Below are positions 9,557 to 17,914 of a stretch of DNA of 64,000 nucleotides, piece by piece; within the stretch, counting starts at the first letter, position 1; each line of letters starts with the position of its first letter. The notes under the pieces are model-generated. The model was not told the DNA's origin, did no database searches, and saw only the letters and a program-made list of their open reading frames with translations. The stretch comes from Thiomicrorhabdus sp965603495 (GTDB lineage Bacteria > Pseudomonadota > Gammaproteobacteria > Thiomicrospirales > Thiomicrospiraceae), in assembly GCA_965603495.1 (NCBI GenBank), contig CBFDDF010000001.1, positions 372,001 to 436,000 on the forward strand. Direction: 5' to 3'. The position numbers were made by a program, and so were the translations under genes.

Positions 9557-10999
9557 ATGTCATCAAATATAAGAAGAACAAAAATTGTTGCAACTTTAGG
9601 GCCAGCGACAGATCGTCCAGGCGAATTAGAAAAAATGATTAAAGCGGGTCTAGATGTTGTGCGTATCAATATGTCACACGGTAATCCTGCAGAGCATAAA
9701 ACACGTGTTGATGCAGTCCGTGCTTTAGCGGCCAAGCTTGATCATGAAGTCGGTGTTTTAGTTGATTTACAAGGTCCTAAAATCCGTATTGCACGTTTTG
9801 CTGAAGATAAAATTTTTCTAGAAGATGGTGACAAGTTCTCTTTAGACAATAACGTCGATCTCAACCTTGGGAACCAGCACGAAGTTGGTTTGACTTATAA
9901 AAGTCTGCCTTACGATGTTAAGCCAGGTAATCGCCTATTGTTAGATGATGGTCGTTTAGTATTTGAAGTTGATAACGTGGTAGGTGAACGTGTTAACTGT
10001 ACGGTTATTGTCGGTGGTACGCTTTCTAATAACAAGGGCATCAACCTTCAGGGTGGTGGCCTTTCAGCCGCCGCTCTAACGGATAAAGATAAAGAAGATA
10101 TCCTAACGGCAGCTGAAATGAAGGCAGACTTTCTTGCATTATCATTCCCGCGTTCAGCGGAAGATGTTGAGTATTGCCGTACCCTAGCACAAAAAGCAGG
10201 CTTGTTCTGTAGTATCGTTTCTAAAGTAGAGCGTGCAGAAGCAGTGGCTGATGATGCGACTTTAGACGGCATTATCTTGGCTTCTGATGTCATCATGATT
10301 GCCCGTGGAGATTTGGGTGTTGAAGTCGGTGATGCACAACTACCAGCTTTACAAAAGAAAATGATCACGCGTTCACGTCAGTTGAACCGTGTCACGATCA
10401 CTGCAACGCAGATGATGGAAACGATGATTGATAATGCGATTCCTACCCGTGCAGAAGTTTTTGATGTTGCCAATGCGGTAATGGATGGTACGGATGCGGT
10501 TATGTTGTCAGGTGAAACGGCTACCGGTAAGTCTCCTAGTTTGGTTATCGAGACGATGGGTCGTATCTGTCATGAGGCTGAAAAATCTCGTTCTTCACGT
10601 GAATCTACACACCGTATTGATGAGTCATTCACTGCTGTTGATGAAACGATCGCAATGTCAGCTATGTACGCGGCAAACCACTTTGATGTGAAATGTATCG
10701 CAGCTTTGACGGAATCAGGTAATACGGCATTGTTGATGTCTCGTATCAGTTCTGGGATTCCAATCATTGCATTAACTCCGCATCTTGAAACACGTCGTAA
10801 AGTGACAATGTATCGTGGTGTTTATCCTTCAACGGTGAGCTATGAAGGTTGTGATGATGCTGAGGTTAAAGCACTTATCATGGATAGAATTAAGGCTTTT
10901 GGTATTGCTAAGGAAGGTGATTTAGTCATTCTTACCCGTGGAGAATTACGCGGTAGCCTAGGCGGTACAAACAGCATGGAAATCGTTAAGGTTTCTTAA
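9557..10999 (+). CDS. pyk: Pyruvate kinase
   Basis: Transfers phosphate from phosphoenolpyruvate to ADP to give pyruvate and ATP. 480 aa, full length. Landmarks are RRTKIVATLGPAT, VVRINMSHG, DLQGPKIRI, the catalytic Lys region SIVSKVERAEAV, the PK signature IMIARGDLGVEVG, and MLSGETATGKSP. The C-terminal allosteric domain is present. RBS AAAGG at 9541-9545. Its position between pgk and fba is notable: it drains triose phosphate out of the Calvin cycle while its neighbours serve fixation. The 239-bp spacer upstream, with two palindromes, may hold its own promoter. Confidence 0.96.
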   Translation: MSSNIRRTKIVATLGPATDRPGELEKMIKAGLDVVRINMSHGNPAEHKTRVDAVRALAAKLDHEVGVLVDLQGPKIRIARFAEDKIFLEDGDKFSLDNNVDLNLGNQHEVGLTYKSLPYDVKPGNRLLLDDGRLVFEVDNVVGERVNCTVIVGGTLSNNKGINLQGGGLSAAALTDKDKEDILTAAEMKADFLALSFPRSAEDVEYCRTLAQKAGLFCSIVSKVERAEAVADDATLDGIILASDVIMIARGDLGVEVGDAQLPALQKKMITRSRQLNRVTITATQMMETMIDNAIPTRAEVFDVANAVMDGTDAVMLSGETATGKSPSLVIETMGRICHEAEKSRSSRESTHRIDESFTAVDETIAMSAMYAANHFDVKCIAALTESGNTALLMSRISSGIPIIALTPHLETRRKVTMYRGVYPSTVSYEGCDDAEVKALIMDRIKAFGIAKEGDLVILTRGELRGSLGGTNSMEIVKVS

Positions 11000-11116
11000 G
11001 CCCAATTTTAGCCATAAGTGCATTAGTGTTTATGGCAAACCAATATTATTTGGATAGCATCTAAAAGCTTGATAGAATAGTTAAAATTTTTTGAAACAAA
11101 TAAAGGAGTCTCCCAA

Positions 11117-12181
11117 ATGGCGATGATTACACTTCGTGAATTAATGGACTACGCAGCAGAACATAACTTTGGTATGCCAGCGTTTAACGTAAACAACATG
11201 GAACAAGTTCGTGCAATCATGCGCGCTGCTGACGCTGTAGATTCTCCAGTTATCCTTCAGGGTTCTGCTGGTGCACGTAAGTATGCTGGTGAGCCAATGC
11301 TTCGTCACATGATCGCAGCAGCCGTTGAAATGTATCCTAACGTTCCAGTTGTAATGCACCAGGATCACGGTTCTGATGTTGGTGTATGTTTACGCGCAAT
11401 TCAGTCTGGTTTCACATCTGTAATGATGGATGGTTCTTTAGAAGCGGATATGAAAACACCTGCGTCATATGAATATAACGCTGGTATTACTGCTGAAGTA
11501 GTTGCGATTGCTCACGCTGGTGGTGTTTCTGTTGAGGGTGAGCTCGGTTGTCTAGGTTCTCTTGAAACTGGAATGATGGGTGAAGAAGATGGTCATGGTT
11601 CTGATGAGAAGCTTGACATGGATAGCCTATTGACTGATCCAGAAGAAGCGGCACAGTTTGTTAAAGATACTAACGTTGACTGTTTAGCAGTAGCGGTTGG
11701 TACTTCTCACGGTGCTTATAAGTTTACATCTAAGCCTGGTGCTGATGTTCTTAAGATTGATCAGATCCGTAAGATCCACGAGCGTATTCCTGATACTCAC
11801 ATCGTAATGCACGGTTCTTCTTCTGTTCCTGAAGAATGGTTACAAATCATCAATAACTACGGTGGTGATATGGGTCAAACTTACGGTGTACCTGTTGAAG
11901 CAATCGTTGAAGGTATCAAGTATGGTGTGCGTAAAGTAAACATCGATACAGATCTACGTATGGCATCTACTGGTGCAATTCGTAAGCATTTGTCTGAAAA
12001 TACTTCTAACTTCGATCCTCGTAAATTCTACAATGCTGCAGAAAACGCGATGATGGAAATCTGTAAAGCTCGTTTCGAAGCTTTCGGTTGTGCTGGTCAC
12101 GGTTCTAAGATCAAATCTGTTGGTCTAGAAGAGATGCAAGCTCGTTATGCATCAGGTTCATTGAATCAAACTGTTCGTTAA
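11117..12181 (+). CDS. fba: Class II fructose-1,6-bisphosphate aldolase
   Basis: Zinc-dependent aldolase that joins dihydroxyacetone phosphate to glyceraldehyde-3-phosphate (and erythrose-4-phosphate) in the Calvin cycle; cytosolic. 354 aa, the length and motif set of the CbbA-like class II group. VMHQDHGSD carries the first zinc His and base region, VEGELGCLGSLE the metal-site Glu, and GTSHGAYKF, MHGSSSVP and VNIDTDLR the phosphate and metal sites. ATG 11117 lies 9 bp after AAGGAG. It closes the tkt-fba cluster; a canonical terminator follows. Confidence 0.96.
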   Translation: MAMITLRELMDYAAEHNFGMPAFNVNNMEQVRAIMRAADAVDSPVILQGSAGARKYAGEPMLRHMIAAAVEMYPNVPVVMHQDHGSDVGVCLRAIQSGFTSVMMDGSLEADMKTPASYEYNAGITAEVVAIAHAGGVSVEGELGCLGSLETGMMGEEDGHGSDEKLDMDSLLTDPEEAAQFVKDTNVDCLAVAVGTSHGAYKFTSKPGADVLKIDQIRKIHERIPDTHIVMHGSSSVPEEWLQIINNYGGDMGQTYGVPVEAIVEGIKYGVRKVNIDTDLRMASTGAIRKHLSENTSNFDPRKFYNAAENAMMEICKARFEAFGCAGHGSKIKSVGLEEMQARYASGSLNQTVR

Positions 12182-12205
12182 TCGATCGTTTATTCTGAAC
12201 TAGAA

Positions 12206-12232
12206 AGAGCCCGCTTTATGCGGGTTTTTTTG
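12206..12232 (+). terminator. Rho-independent terminator after fba
   Basis: CCCGC-TTTAT-GCGGG stem (12210-12224) followed directly by seven T (12225-12231). Confidence 0.85.
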
Positions 12233-12359
12233 TGTCCTTAAAAAGGGTGCGATGATTGAATCTTTTAATAGACGTTATAGCCTATATAACATCTTGTAAT
12301 GTATTGAATTTAGACAAACTGTTAGAATGTGCTAATTAAATTTAATTCTTAGGAAAAGC

Positions 12360-13235
12360 ATGGCTTCTACTGAAATATATAACTTTGAAGTTTCTCAAAA
12401 TAACTTTAATTCTATTGTTCTAATGAACTCTTACAAACTACCGGTTTTTACCTTGTTTATGAGCCCAAGTATTGGTGACTGTATTAAGTTAGAGCGTAGT
12501 TTATCGGAGTTTGCGGAGGAGTTTGCAGGACAATTTATTTTGGCACGTATAGATATTGATATGGAGGCTGACTTAAAAGAGCAGTATGACATTGTAAATG
12601 TGCCAACCATTAAAGTATTTAAAGATGGCAATATGGTTCATCAAGAAGTGGGGTTGTTGGATGCAAAAGAAATAGCGGAGCTGATGAAGGCACATGGTAT
12701 GTTTCGTAGATCCGATGAGATGCGTGATGAAGCACGTACTCAGCACCTACAGGGAAATACACCAGAAGCGATTAAAATCCTGACAGAGGCAATTAATAGC
12801 GACCCTAGTAATACTCGTATTGCCATGGATATGATACAGATTATGCTAGATATCAATGTGCTTGACCAAGCAACAGAATTATATAATAAGTTACCAGATA
12901 GAGATAAGGAGTCTGAAGTCGGTAAAGCGTTGCTTGGACAAATTACCTTTAAAGGATTGGCTGCAAAGACATCAGGCCTGGTGGAGTTGATGGAGCAAGT
13001 AAATCAACAGCCAGATAACTTCGATGCGCGTTTTGGATTAGCAATCTGTTATGTGGCTGAACATGGCTATGAAGAAGCTATGAATCAGATATTTGAGATT
13101 TTAAATGCTGAGCCGACTTATAAACAAGGAGCAGCCCAAGAGTTGGCTGTAACGATAATCAATATGTTAGAAGCGAATGATTCGCAACTAGCACAAGATT
13201 CCCGCCGTATTCTAAGTAATATGTTGGCACAGTGA
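12360..13235 (+). CDS. cnoX: Co-chaperone CnoX/YbbN-like (thioredoxin fold plus TPR)
   Basis: 291 aa. The N-terminal thioredoxin-like domain (about 1-110) keeps DIDMEADLKEQYDIVNVPTIKVF, with the cis-proline, but the active site reads SPSIGDC where WCGPC would be, so only the last Cys remains. The rest (about 120-290) is an alpha-helical TPR region (GNTPEAIKILTEAINSDPSN and later repeats). The same architecture and a degenerate CxxC are known in E. coli YbbN/CnoX, a holdase that hands clients to chaperones. Start follows AGGA at 12351. It has its own spacer after the fba terminator and converges on the next gene. Confidence 0.85.
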   Translation: MASTEIYNFEVSQNNFNSIVLMNSYKLPVFTLFMSPSIGDCIKLERSLSEFAEEFAGQFILARIDIDMEADLKEQYDIVNVPTIKVFKDGNMVHQEVGLLDAKEIAELMKAHGMFRRSDEMRDEARTQHLQGNTPEAIKILTEAINSDPSNTRIAMDMIQIMLDINVLDQATELYNKLPDRDKESEVGKALLGQITFKGLAAKTSGLVELMEQVNQQPDNFDARFGLAICYVAEHGYEEAMNQIFEILNAEPTYKQGAAQELAVTIINMLEANDSQLAQDSRRILSNMLAQ

Positions 13236-13250
13236 TTTAGTATATTTAGG

Positions 13251-13284
13251 CACAAAAAAGGGCGGTTAACCGCCCTTTTTTGTG
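13251..13284. terminator. Bidirectional terminator between cnoX and the convergent gene
   Basis: A perfect 34-bp palindrome: CAC, six A, GGGCGG, central TTAA, CCGCCC, six T, GTG. It gives a G/C stem with a T-run on either strand, so it can end both convergent transcripts. Confidence 0.92.
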
Positions 13285-13296
13285 AGGTGACGTTAA

Positions 13297-13860
13297 TTAA
13301 AAGTAATCGCTGGTCTCAACATCATCTAAATCTGTGCTGCTAAAACGACAGACATTAACGCTGATATAGTCGTCGTAAGCGCTACCAGATGACACCCAGT
13401 TTTTAACTTTATTCTCTACCGCTTGCGGTAATACTTTTTCATTTAGAACCAAGCAGAAACCATATTTAAATTTTGGACTCTCTTTATTTTCAACGAGAAC
13501 GTTACCATCGTGTGTAAATAATTTGACTTGAGCCTGTTGACCAGGCATCGTCACAAAAGCATTCGCACTATGCTCTTTAATTAATGCTATTAATTTGTTA
13601 TTGAAGTGCATTTTACTAATTGGATTGTTCTGATAGTATTCCACAATTAAATCCGCTGCACGTTCAATCAATGATGCCTTTAAAGCGTCAACAGAATCAA
13701 ACGTTTCATCGCCCATTTCAAAGATGACATAAGCCTGCTGGGTTTTGCCTAATGTTAAGGATTTGTCTTCGTGTATGACTAAAGCAGCACCTTCTAGTAT
13801 GGCTTGATAGTTTTCATCAGAAAACTCGGTTAAAGCTTGTTTAAATAGTTCAGCATTCAT
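13297..13860 (-). CDS. Unrecognised protein downstream of cbbO
   Basis: 187 aa, not recognised. It is soluble, with no signal peptide or membrane segment, acidic at the C-terminus (STDLDDVETSDYF), and of mixed helix/strand composition. The middle is Lys/Asn-rich and helical; the second half looks strand-rich (QVKLFTHDGNVLVENKESPK). It lies 122 bp after cbbO on the same strand, but a terminator-like hairpin separates them, so it may be a separate unit. Start has GGAAA upstream. A role with RuBisCO is only a guess from position. Confidence 0.7.
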   Translation of the reverse strand: MNAELFKQALTEFSDENYQAILEGAALVIHEDKSLTLGKTQQAYVIFEMGDETFDSVDALKASLIERAADLIVEYYQNNPISKMHFNNKLIALIKEHSANAFVTMPGQQAQVKLFTHDGNVLVENKESPKFKYGFCLVLNEKVLPQAVENKVKNWVSSGSAYDDYISVNVCRFSSTDLDDVETSDYF

Positions 13861-13916
13861 CTTTTAGGTTTCCTAAATAAATCGAGTTGTAATCGTTTAT
13901 TTTAACAGAGAGTGGT

Positions 13917-13952
13917 ATAAAAAAACCTCAGTCAGTTTCCTGACTAAGGTTT
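13917..13952 (-). terminator. Terminator of the cbbL-cbbS-cbbQ-cbbO transcript
   Basis: Read on the minus strand: AAACCT.AGTCAG, GAAA loop, CTGACT.AGGTTT with one mismatch, then a run of T (the A-run at 13918-13925 on plus). It lies just after the cbbO stop. Confidence 0.8.
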
Positions 13953-13982
13953 AAAGGCTAATTAGTAGTGAAAACTAACTAA

Positions 13983-16316
13983 TTATGAGGTCAGGTTGGC
14001 AAACAGTTGCGGTAATTTTTCTGGTAACTTCAACACATCATCTACGATTGCGAATCGATTTGCACCAAAAATATTTTGTACATATTTATCTGCGTATTGG
14101 TCAATCGTTAAACAGTACGAGTAGATACCATTCGATTGTAACTCTTCAACGGCTTTTTTAGCATCCTGCTTGAGATACTGACCATCCTGTTCATCGATAT
14201 CTGCTGGTTCACCATCTGTAATCACCAGCAGCAATTTTTGCTTGCTGTTCTGTTGATTAAGATAATGGCCAGCGTGACGTATTGCGCCACCCATACGGGT
14301 AGAAAGTCCACCTTTCATACCGGCAAGTCTGGCATGCACTTCGCCATCAAAAGGCTCGTCAAATTGTTTAAAACGTACATATTGTAGGTCATGACGTCCA
14401 TCAGATGAGAAGCCATGTACAGCAAACTGATCACCGATACCATTAATGGCATGAGACACTAGAATCGCAGACTCCTGAGTGACTTCCAATATTGTTTTAT
14501 CTGCACCATTGACCATTTCATTGGTTGACTCAGATAAATCCAAAAGGATAACCACCGAAACTTCACGCGATCGAATCACATTTTTCATGGTGATACGTGG
14601 GTCTGGCTCTTGTCCCATACGAATAGCTGTAATGGCTTCTACACAGGCATTTAAATCCAATTCATCACCATCTTCTAAGCGACGAATACGCTGTAAACCA
14701 ACCGCTTGTAATTTATCTACAATTTGCTTGATACGATGTGCAATGCCTTTATTTGCATCTAAGATGCGGTTATAAAGTGTAGGGTCACCTTTCTTAGCAC
14801 GGCGCTCATAAAGCGTTACCCAGCTTGGACGATTCAGTTGAACACGGTAATCCCACTCATGATAATGATAAGGATCCGAGATAGGCTCAATACCTTCCAT
14901 TTCATTCCATGAAACACCATTATCTTCGTATGGCATTAACTCAGAGCCAAGAACCCATATCTCATCATGGTCAACATCAATCAATTCAGAATCAATTTCG
15001 TTAATCATTTCCATCACAGAAACATGTTTACGTACGGTTTCTTCGTAGCCACCGGAACCCGCATCCATTTCTGCCCACTCTTCAGATGCCCACACAAAGC
15101 GGTTATCATCTCGATAGCCAAAACGTTGTTTGCTCAAGTCGGTTAATGAGACCCATTTGTTCGTTGCAAGGTTCATTGCATTGAACATTAAGATACCGAC
15201 ATCCCAAGCCCATTTTTCATTGTCAAGGTTGTCTTCAATCTCAGCATAGAATTTATCAGCAACAACCGATAACTGCACATCTTGTAGGTCATGCTCTCTG
15301 TCCATCAATTTAAGCGCAAGTTGTTCTATTCGATAAGCATCTGATTTAGGGTCAAGTTGTATCTGTTCTTGGTTAGCATGGATTACTTTCATCCACAAGT
15401 TTCTTAAGCCTGGGAAGTTTTTAATGGCGTTGTATTCGACGCGTGCATCTTCAATAATTTCGATAAAGAACATCTGTTGTGGAGATAGTTGTTCCATTGA
15501 AATTGCCGCTTTGCTGTAGCAAAGGTGAGAGGCTAAGTGAGCGGCCATTGCACGATAAAGTTCAGCCCCTGTGACATCGCCTAAATCATTTAGTGCGTCT
15601 GGCAGGTGCAGAGCCATATTTTGAAAGTAGGGCTTAAAGTCTTCAAAGTCAGCGGCTGCCGGACGAATAAAGAAGTCACGTGCCCAAAAAGCGCGCAGGA
15701 AGAAATTTACCGGACGGTGATAGTCGATAAACAGGGAGCCTTTACGCTGTTGTTGAAAGACGGCTTTTGAGTCTTCAGACTCTAAACCAAAGTATTTGAT
15801 TTGTGCCGGAAAGTTACGCGCGTGAGCTTGTGCGCCCCATTGCGCCCAACGTCTTAGACCAGAAACGGTTAGTTTAGACATCATGTCGTCAATGTTGCCT
15901 AACATTGGTCGCATAGCACGAGGTGTTTTAGAGCCAATTTGGTAGATAAGCGCAAGATACTGTCTAGTCAGATCGATATCACGGGTTTTTTCAGCAATGA
16001 TCGGCAACGAGTTTAAAACCAGCGCAATGACTTCACCCGACATAACGGAAGATAACTTCATGACGGTTTCTTGGATATCATCAAGGATTTCATCTTCAAT
16101 TTTTGCGACGACTTGAGGTACCGCTTCAAGATAACTGACAACTACATCCTGACCTTTACCAAGGTAGGAGAGCATATTGGCATTAGCCAACCACTCTTCA
16201 CGAGAGTGTTCATTCATGTAGTGTGAAGCTTCTTGAATCAATGAATCCAGCATCTCCTCAAGTTGAGGAACGCTTTCAATCAGTGATGCTTTGACTTCTT
16301 CTAGATCAAAACTCAT
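13983..16316 (-). CDS. cbbO: CbbO, RuBisCO activase subunit with VWA domain (form I set)
   Basis: 777 aa. The C-terminal von Willebrand A domain has a MIDAS motif DLSES (about residues 593-597) and LLVITDGEPADID near 700. The N-terminal 500 residues are helical and match the CbbO/NorD plan. Characterised CbbO proteins work with the AAA+ ring CbbQ as an activase that removes inhibitory sugar phosphates from RuBisCO, the VWA domain binding an acidic residue of RuBisCO. It follows cbbQ by 80 bp that include a palindrome copy. ATG 16316 has AGGA upstream. A second cbbO lies at 24237-26498. Confidence 0.93.
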   Translation of the reverse strand: MSFDLEEVKASLIESVPQLEEMLDSLIQEASHYMNEHSREEWLANANMLSYLGKGQDVVVSYLEAVPQVVAKIEDEILDDIQETVMKLSSVMSGEVIALVLNSLPIIAEKTRDIDLTRQYLALIYQIGSKTPRAMRPMLGNIDDMMSKLTVSGLRRWAQWGAQAHARNFPAQIKYFGLESEDSKAVFQQQRKGSLFIDYHRPVNFFLRAFWARDFFIRPAAADFEDFKPYFQNMALHLPDALNDLGDVTGAELYRAMAAHLASHLCYSKAAISMEQLSPQQMFFIEIIEDARVEYNAIKNFPGLRNLWMKVIHANQEQIQLDPKSDAYRIEQLALKLMDREHDLQDVQLSVVADKFYAEIEDNLDNEKWAWDVGILMFNAMNLATNKWVSLTDLSKQRFGYRDDNRFVWASEEWAEMDAGSGGYEETVRKHVSVMEMINEIDSELIDVDHDEIWVLGSELMPYEDNGVSWNEMEGIEPISDPYHYHEWDYRVQLNRPSWVTLYERRAKKGDPTLYNRILDANKGIAHRIKQIVDKLQAVGLQRIRRLEDGDELDLNACVEAITAIRMGQEPDPRITMKNVIRSREVSVVILLDLSESTNEMVNGADKTILEVTQESAILVSHAINGIGDQFAVHGFSSDGRHDLQYVRFKQFDEPFDGEVHARLAGMKGGLSTRMGGAIRHAGHYLNQQNSKQKLLLVITDGEPADIDEQDGQYLKQDAKKAVEELQSNGIYSYCLTIDQYADKYVQNIFGANRFAIVDDVLKLPEKLPQLFANLTS

Positions 16317-16380
16317 AACATTATCCTATACATTTTAAATTCAACGGCGAGCCCAGGATGCATATCCATTTAAGGGATGC

Positions 16381-16392
16381 ACCAGGCCTGGT
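16381..16392. repeat. ACCAGGCCTGGT palindrome, copy 3
   Basis: Exact core between cbbQ and cbbO, only 4 bp beyond the cbbQ stop in the direction of transcription. Confidence 0.85.
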
Positions 16393-16396
16393 GGAT

Positions 16397-17215
16397 TTAT
16401 TCAAAAAATGTATCTACGGTCGTTAACAATGTATCTAAAATATCATCATCATCTGTTAGCGGTGTGACAAGTGCCATGTTGCAAGCTTTCTTAGGGTCAA
16501 CACCTTTGTTGATTAGTTGTGCTGCATAAACCAATAGACGGGTAGACATACCTTCGTCTAGACCGTGACCTTTAAGGTTACGTGAACGTTGTGCAATCTG
16601 AACAAGTTTCTCTGCCGTTGCAATGTCAATCCCTGCTTCTTTGGCAACAATTTCAGCTTCAATGTCCGCTGCTGGATAATCAAATCTAAACCCACCAAAA
16701 CGCTGTTTGGTTGATTGCTTAAGATCTTTCATCATCGACTGATAGCCAGGGTTATAAGAGATAACCAGCTGGAAGTCAGGGTGCGCTTCTAATAATTCAC
16801 CTTTTTTGTCCAAAGGTAAAATGCGACGGTGATCCGTTAAAGGGTGAATAACAACGGTGGTGTCTTGACGTGCTTCAACCACTTCATCCAAATAACAGAT
16901 AGCACCGATTCGGGCTGCAACCGTTAAAGGGCCATCTTGCCAGCGAGTACCGTTGGCGTCTATTAAGAAGCGACCTACTAAGTCAGATGCGGTCATATCT
17001 TCGTTACAAGCAACGGTAATAAGCGGCGTGTTTAACTTATGGGCCATGTATTCAACAAAACGTGATTTACCACATCCAGTTGGACCTTTAAGCATGATTG
17101 GCATTCTTGAAGCGTAGCCCGATTCAAATAGCTCTACTTCATCCGCGACTGGGCGATAGAATGGCTCATCTTTGATAATGTATTGTGATGGATCTATTGC
17201 ATTGACTTCAGACAT
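16397..17215 (-). CDS. cbbQ: CbbQ, AAA+ ATPase of RuBisCO activase (form I set)
   Basis: 272 aa MoxR-group AAA+ protein; forms the hexameric motor of the CbbQO activase. Walker A GPTGCGKS at residues 44-51; Walker B AICYLDE ending at about 111; then the sensor region LVISYNPGYQSMMKDLKQSTKQRF. ATG at 17215 is chosen because GGAGAAA lies just upstream; an in-frame ATG at 17257 would add 14 atypical residues. It follows cbbS by 323 bp packed with inverted repeats, so its expression is probably set apart from that of cbbLS. Confidence 0.94.
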   Translation of the reverse strand: MSEVNAIDPSQYIIKDEPFYRPVADEVELFESGYASRMPIMLKGPTGCGKSRFVEYMAHKLNTPLITVACNEDMTASDLVGRFLIDANGTRWQDGPLTVAARIGAICYLDEVVEARQDTTVVIHPLTDHRRILPLDKKGELLEAHPDFQLVISYNPGYQSMMKDLKQSTKQRFGGFRFDYPAADIEAEIVAKEAGIDIATAEKLVQIAQRSRNLKGHGLDEGMSTRLLVYAAQLINKGVDPKKACNMALVTPLTDDDDILDTLLTTVDTFFE

Positions 17216-17538
17216 GATTGTTTCTCCGTGACAGGTGATATTCAAAGCGTATTTCAAAAAGTTTAGGGCTATTCACTCTTTTAAAATGAGTAAACCTAAA
17301 ATGATGGAAATACCAACTGGATTTCGGGACCAGTTGGCAAGTGTCATTTGTACACGAGGTATAGAAATGTACAAATAAACCAGGTTAAGAAGAGGTTAAT
17401 CTTGTTTGTTTAACCACTTCTCAGAATTTGTGTCGGCTAGAAGCTAGCTTCTAGCCTAATCTATTTAAAAGTAACTTCTTGGTAACTTACCAGGCCTGGT
17501 AAGTTACCAGAGACGTTAACTTTAAAGCTGATTTAAGC
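17216..17538 (-). promoter_or_regulatory. cbbS-cbbQ spacer with four inverted repeats
   Basis: 323 bp without a gene. In the direction of transcription it holds: a perfect 30-bp palindrome at 17480-17509 built on the ACCAGGCCTGGT core; a perfect 22-bp palindrome at 17435-17456 (GGCTAGAAGCT and its complement); a 9-bp stem ATTTGTACA/TGTACAAAT at 17346-17376; and an 8-bp stem CCAACTGG/CCAGTTGG at 17313-17337. None has a strong T-run. The likely effect is partial termination or 3'-end protection that gives more cbbLS than cbbQO message. Confidence 0.7.
17480..17509. repeat. Extended 30-bp palindrome around ACCAGGCCTGGT, copy 4
   Basis: The exact core at 17489-17500 sits in a perfect inverted repeat whose arms add TGGTAACTT on the left and its complement on the right. 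It is the longest member of the family here and lies 30 bp after the cbbS stop. Confidence 0.9.
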
Positions 17539-17892
17539 TTACATGTCACCACGCTTAATAAGCATGTTGGCACCTTGAGACTGTGAAAAGTTATCATAAC
17601 CAATCAAACGAACGTGGTTGTTTGGGTTAGCTTTGATACAATTCTGAACTTCAGCTAGTACTGCGTCTGCAGAAGTCTCACCGAACAACGGTAATTTCCA
17701 CATATACCAGAAATAATCTGTTGCACGCTCAGGCTCTGAGTGCTCAATAGCAGGGTTCCAGCCTTTGTCAATGATGTACTGAACCTGAGCTTTAACTTGC
17801 TCACTAGTCATAGTCGGAAGGTAAGAAAAAGTTTCTGCCTTACGTGACTTAGGATCAGAGATACGTGATGGGTAATCTTGTACTTCACTCAT
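17539..17892 (-). CDS. cbbS: RuBisCO form I small subunit
   Basis: 117 aa. Caps the L8S8 form I holoenzyme. The proteobacterial form IA pattern is visible: ETFSYLPTMTSEQVKAQVQYIIDKGWNPAIEH near the N-terminus, then YFWYMWKLPLFGE and NHVRLIGYDNFSQSQG. The gene follows cbbL by 22 bp and has GGAG before ATG 17892. With cbbQ/cbbO next to it and no shell genes here, this looks like the cytosolic, Q-associated arrangement; the enzyme's location is inferred from that. Confidence 0.97.
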   Translation of the reverse strand: MSEVQDYPSRISDPKSRKAETFSYLPTMTSEQVKAQVQYIIDKGWNPAIEHSEPERATDYFWYMWKLPLFGETSADAVLAEVQNCIKANPNNHVRLIGYDNFSQSQGANMLIKRGDM

Positions 17893-17914
17893 TATTAATT
17901 CTCCAATTTCTCAA

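Noticed and set aside
12970..12981. Near match to the palindrome (ATCAGGCCTGGT) in cnoX
   Set aside because: Lies mid-gene in ordinary TPR coding sequence and breaks the palindrome's first arm; treated as chance.
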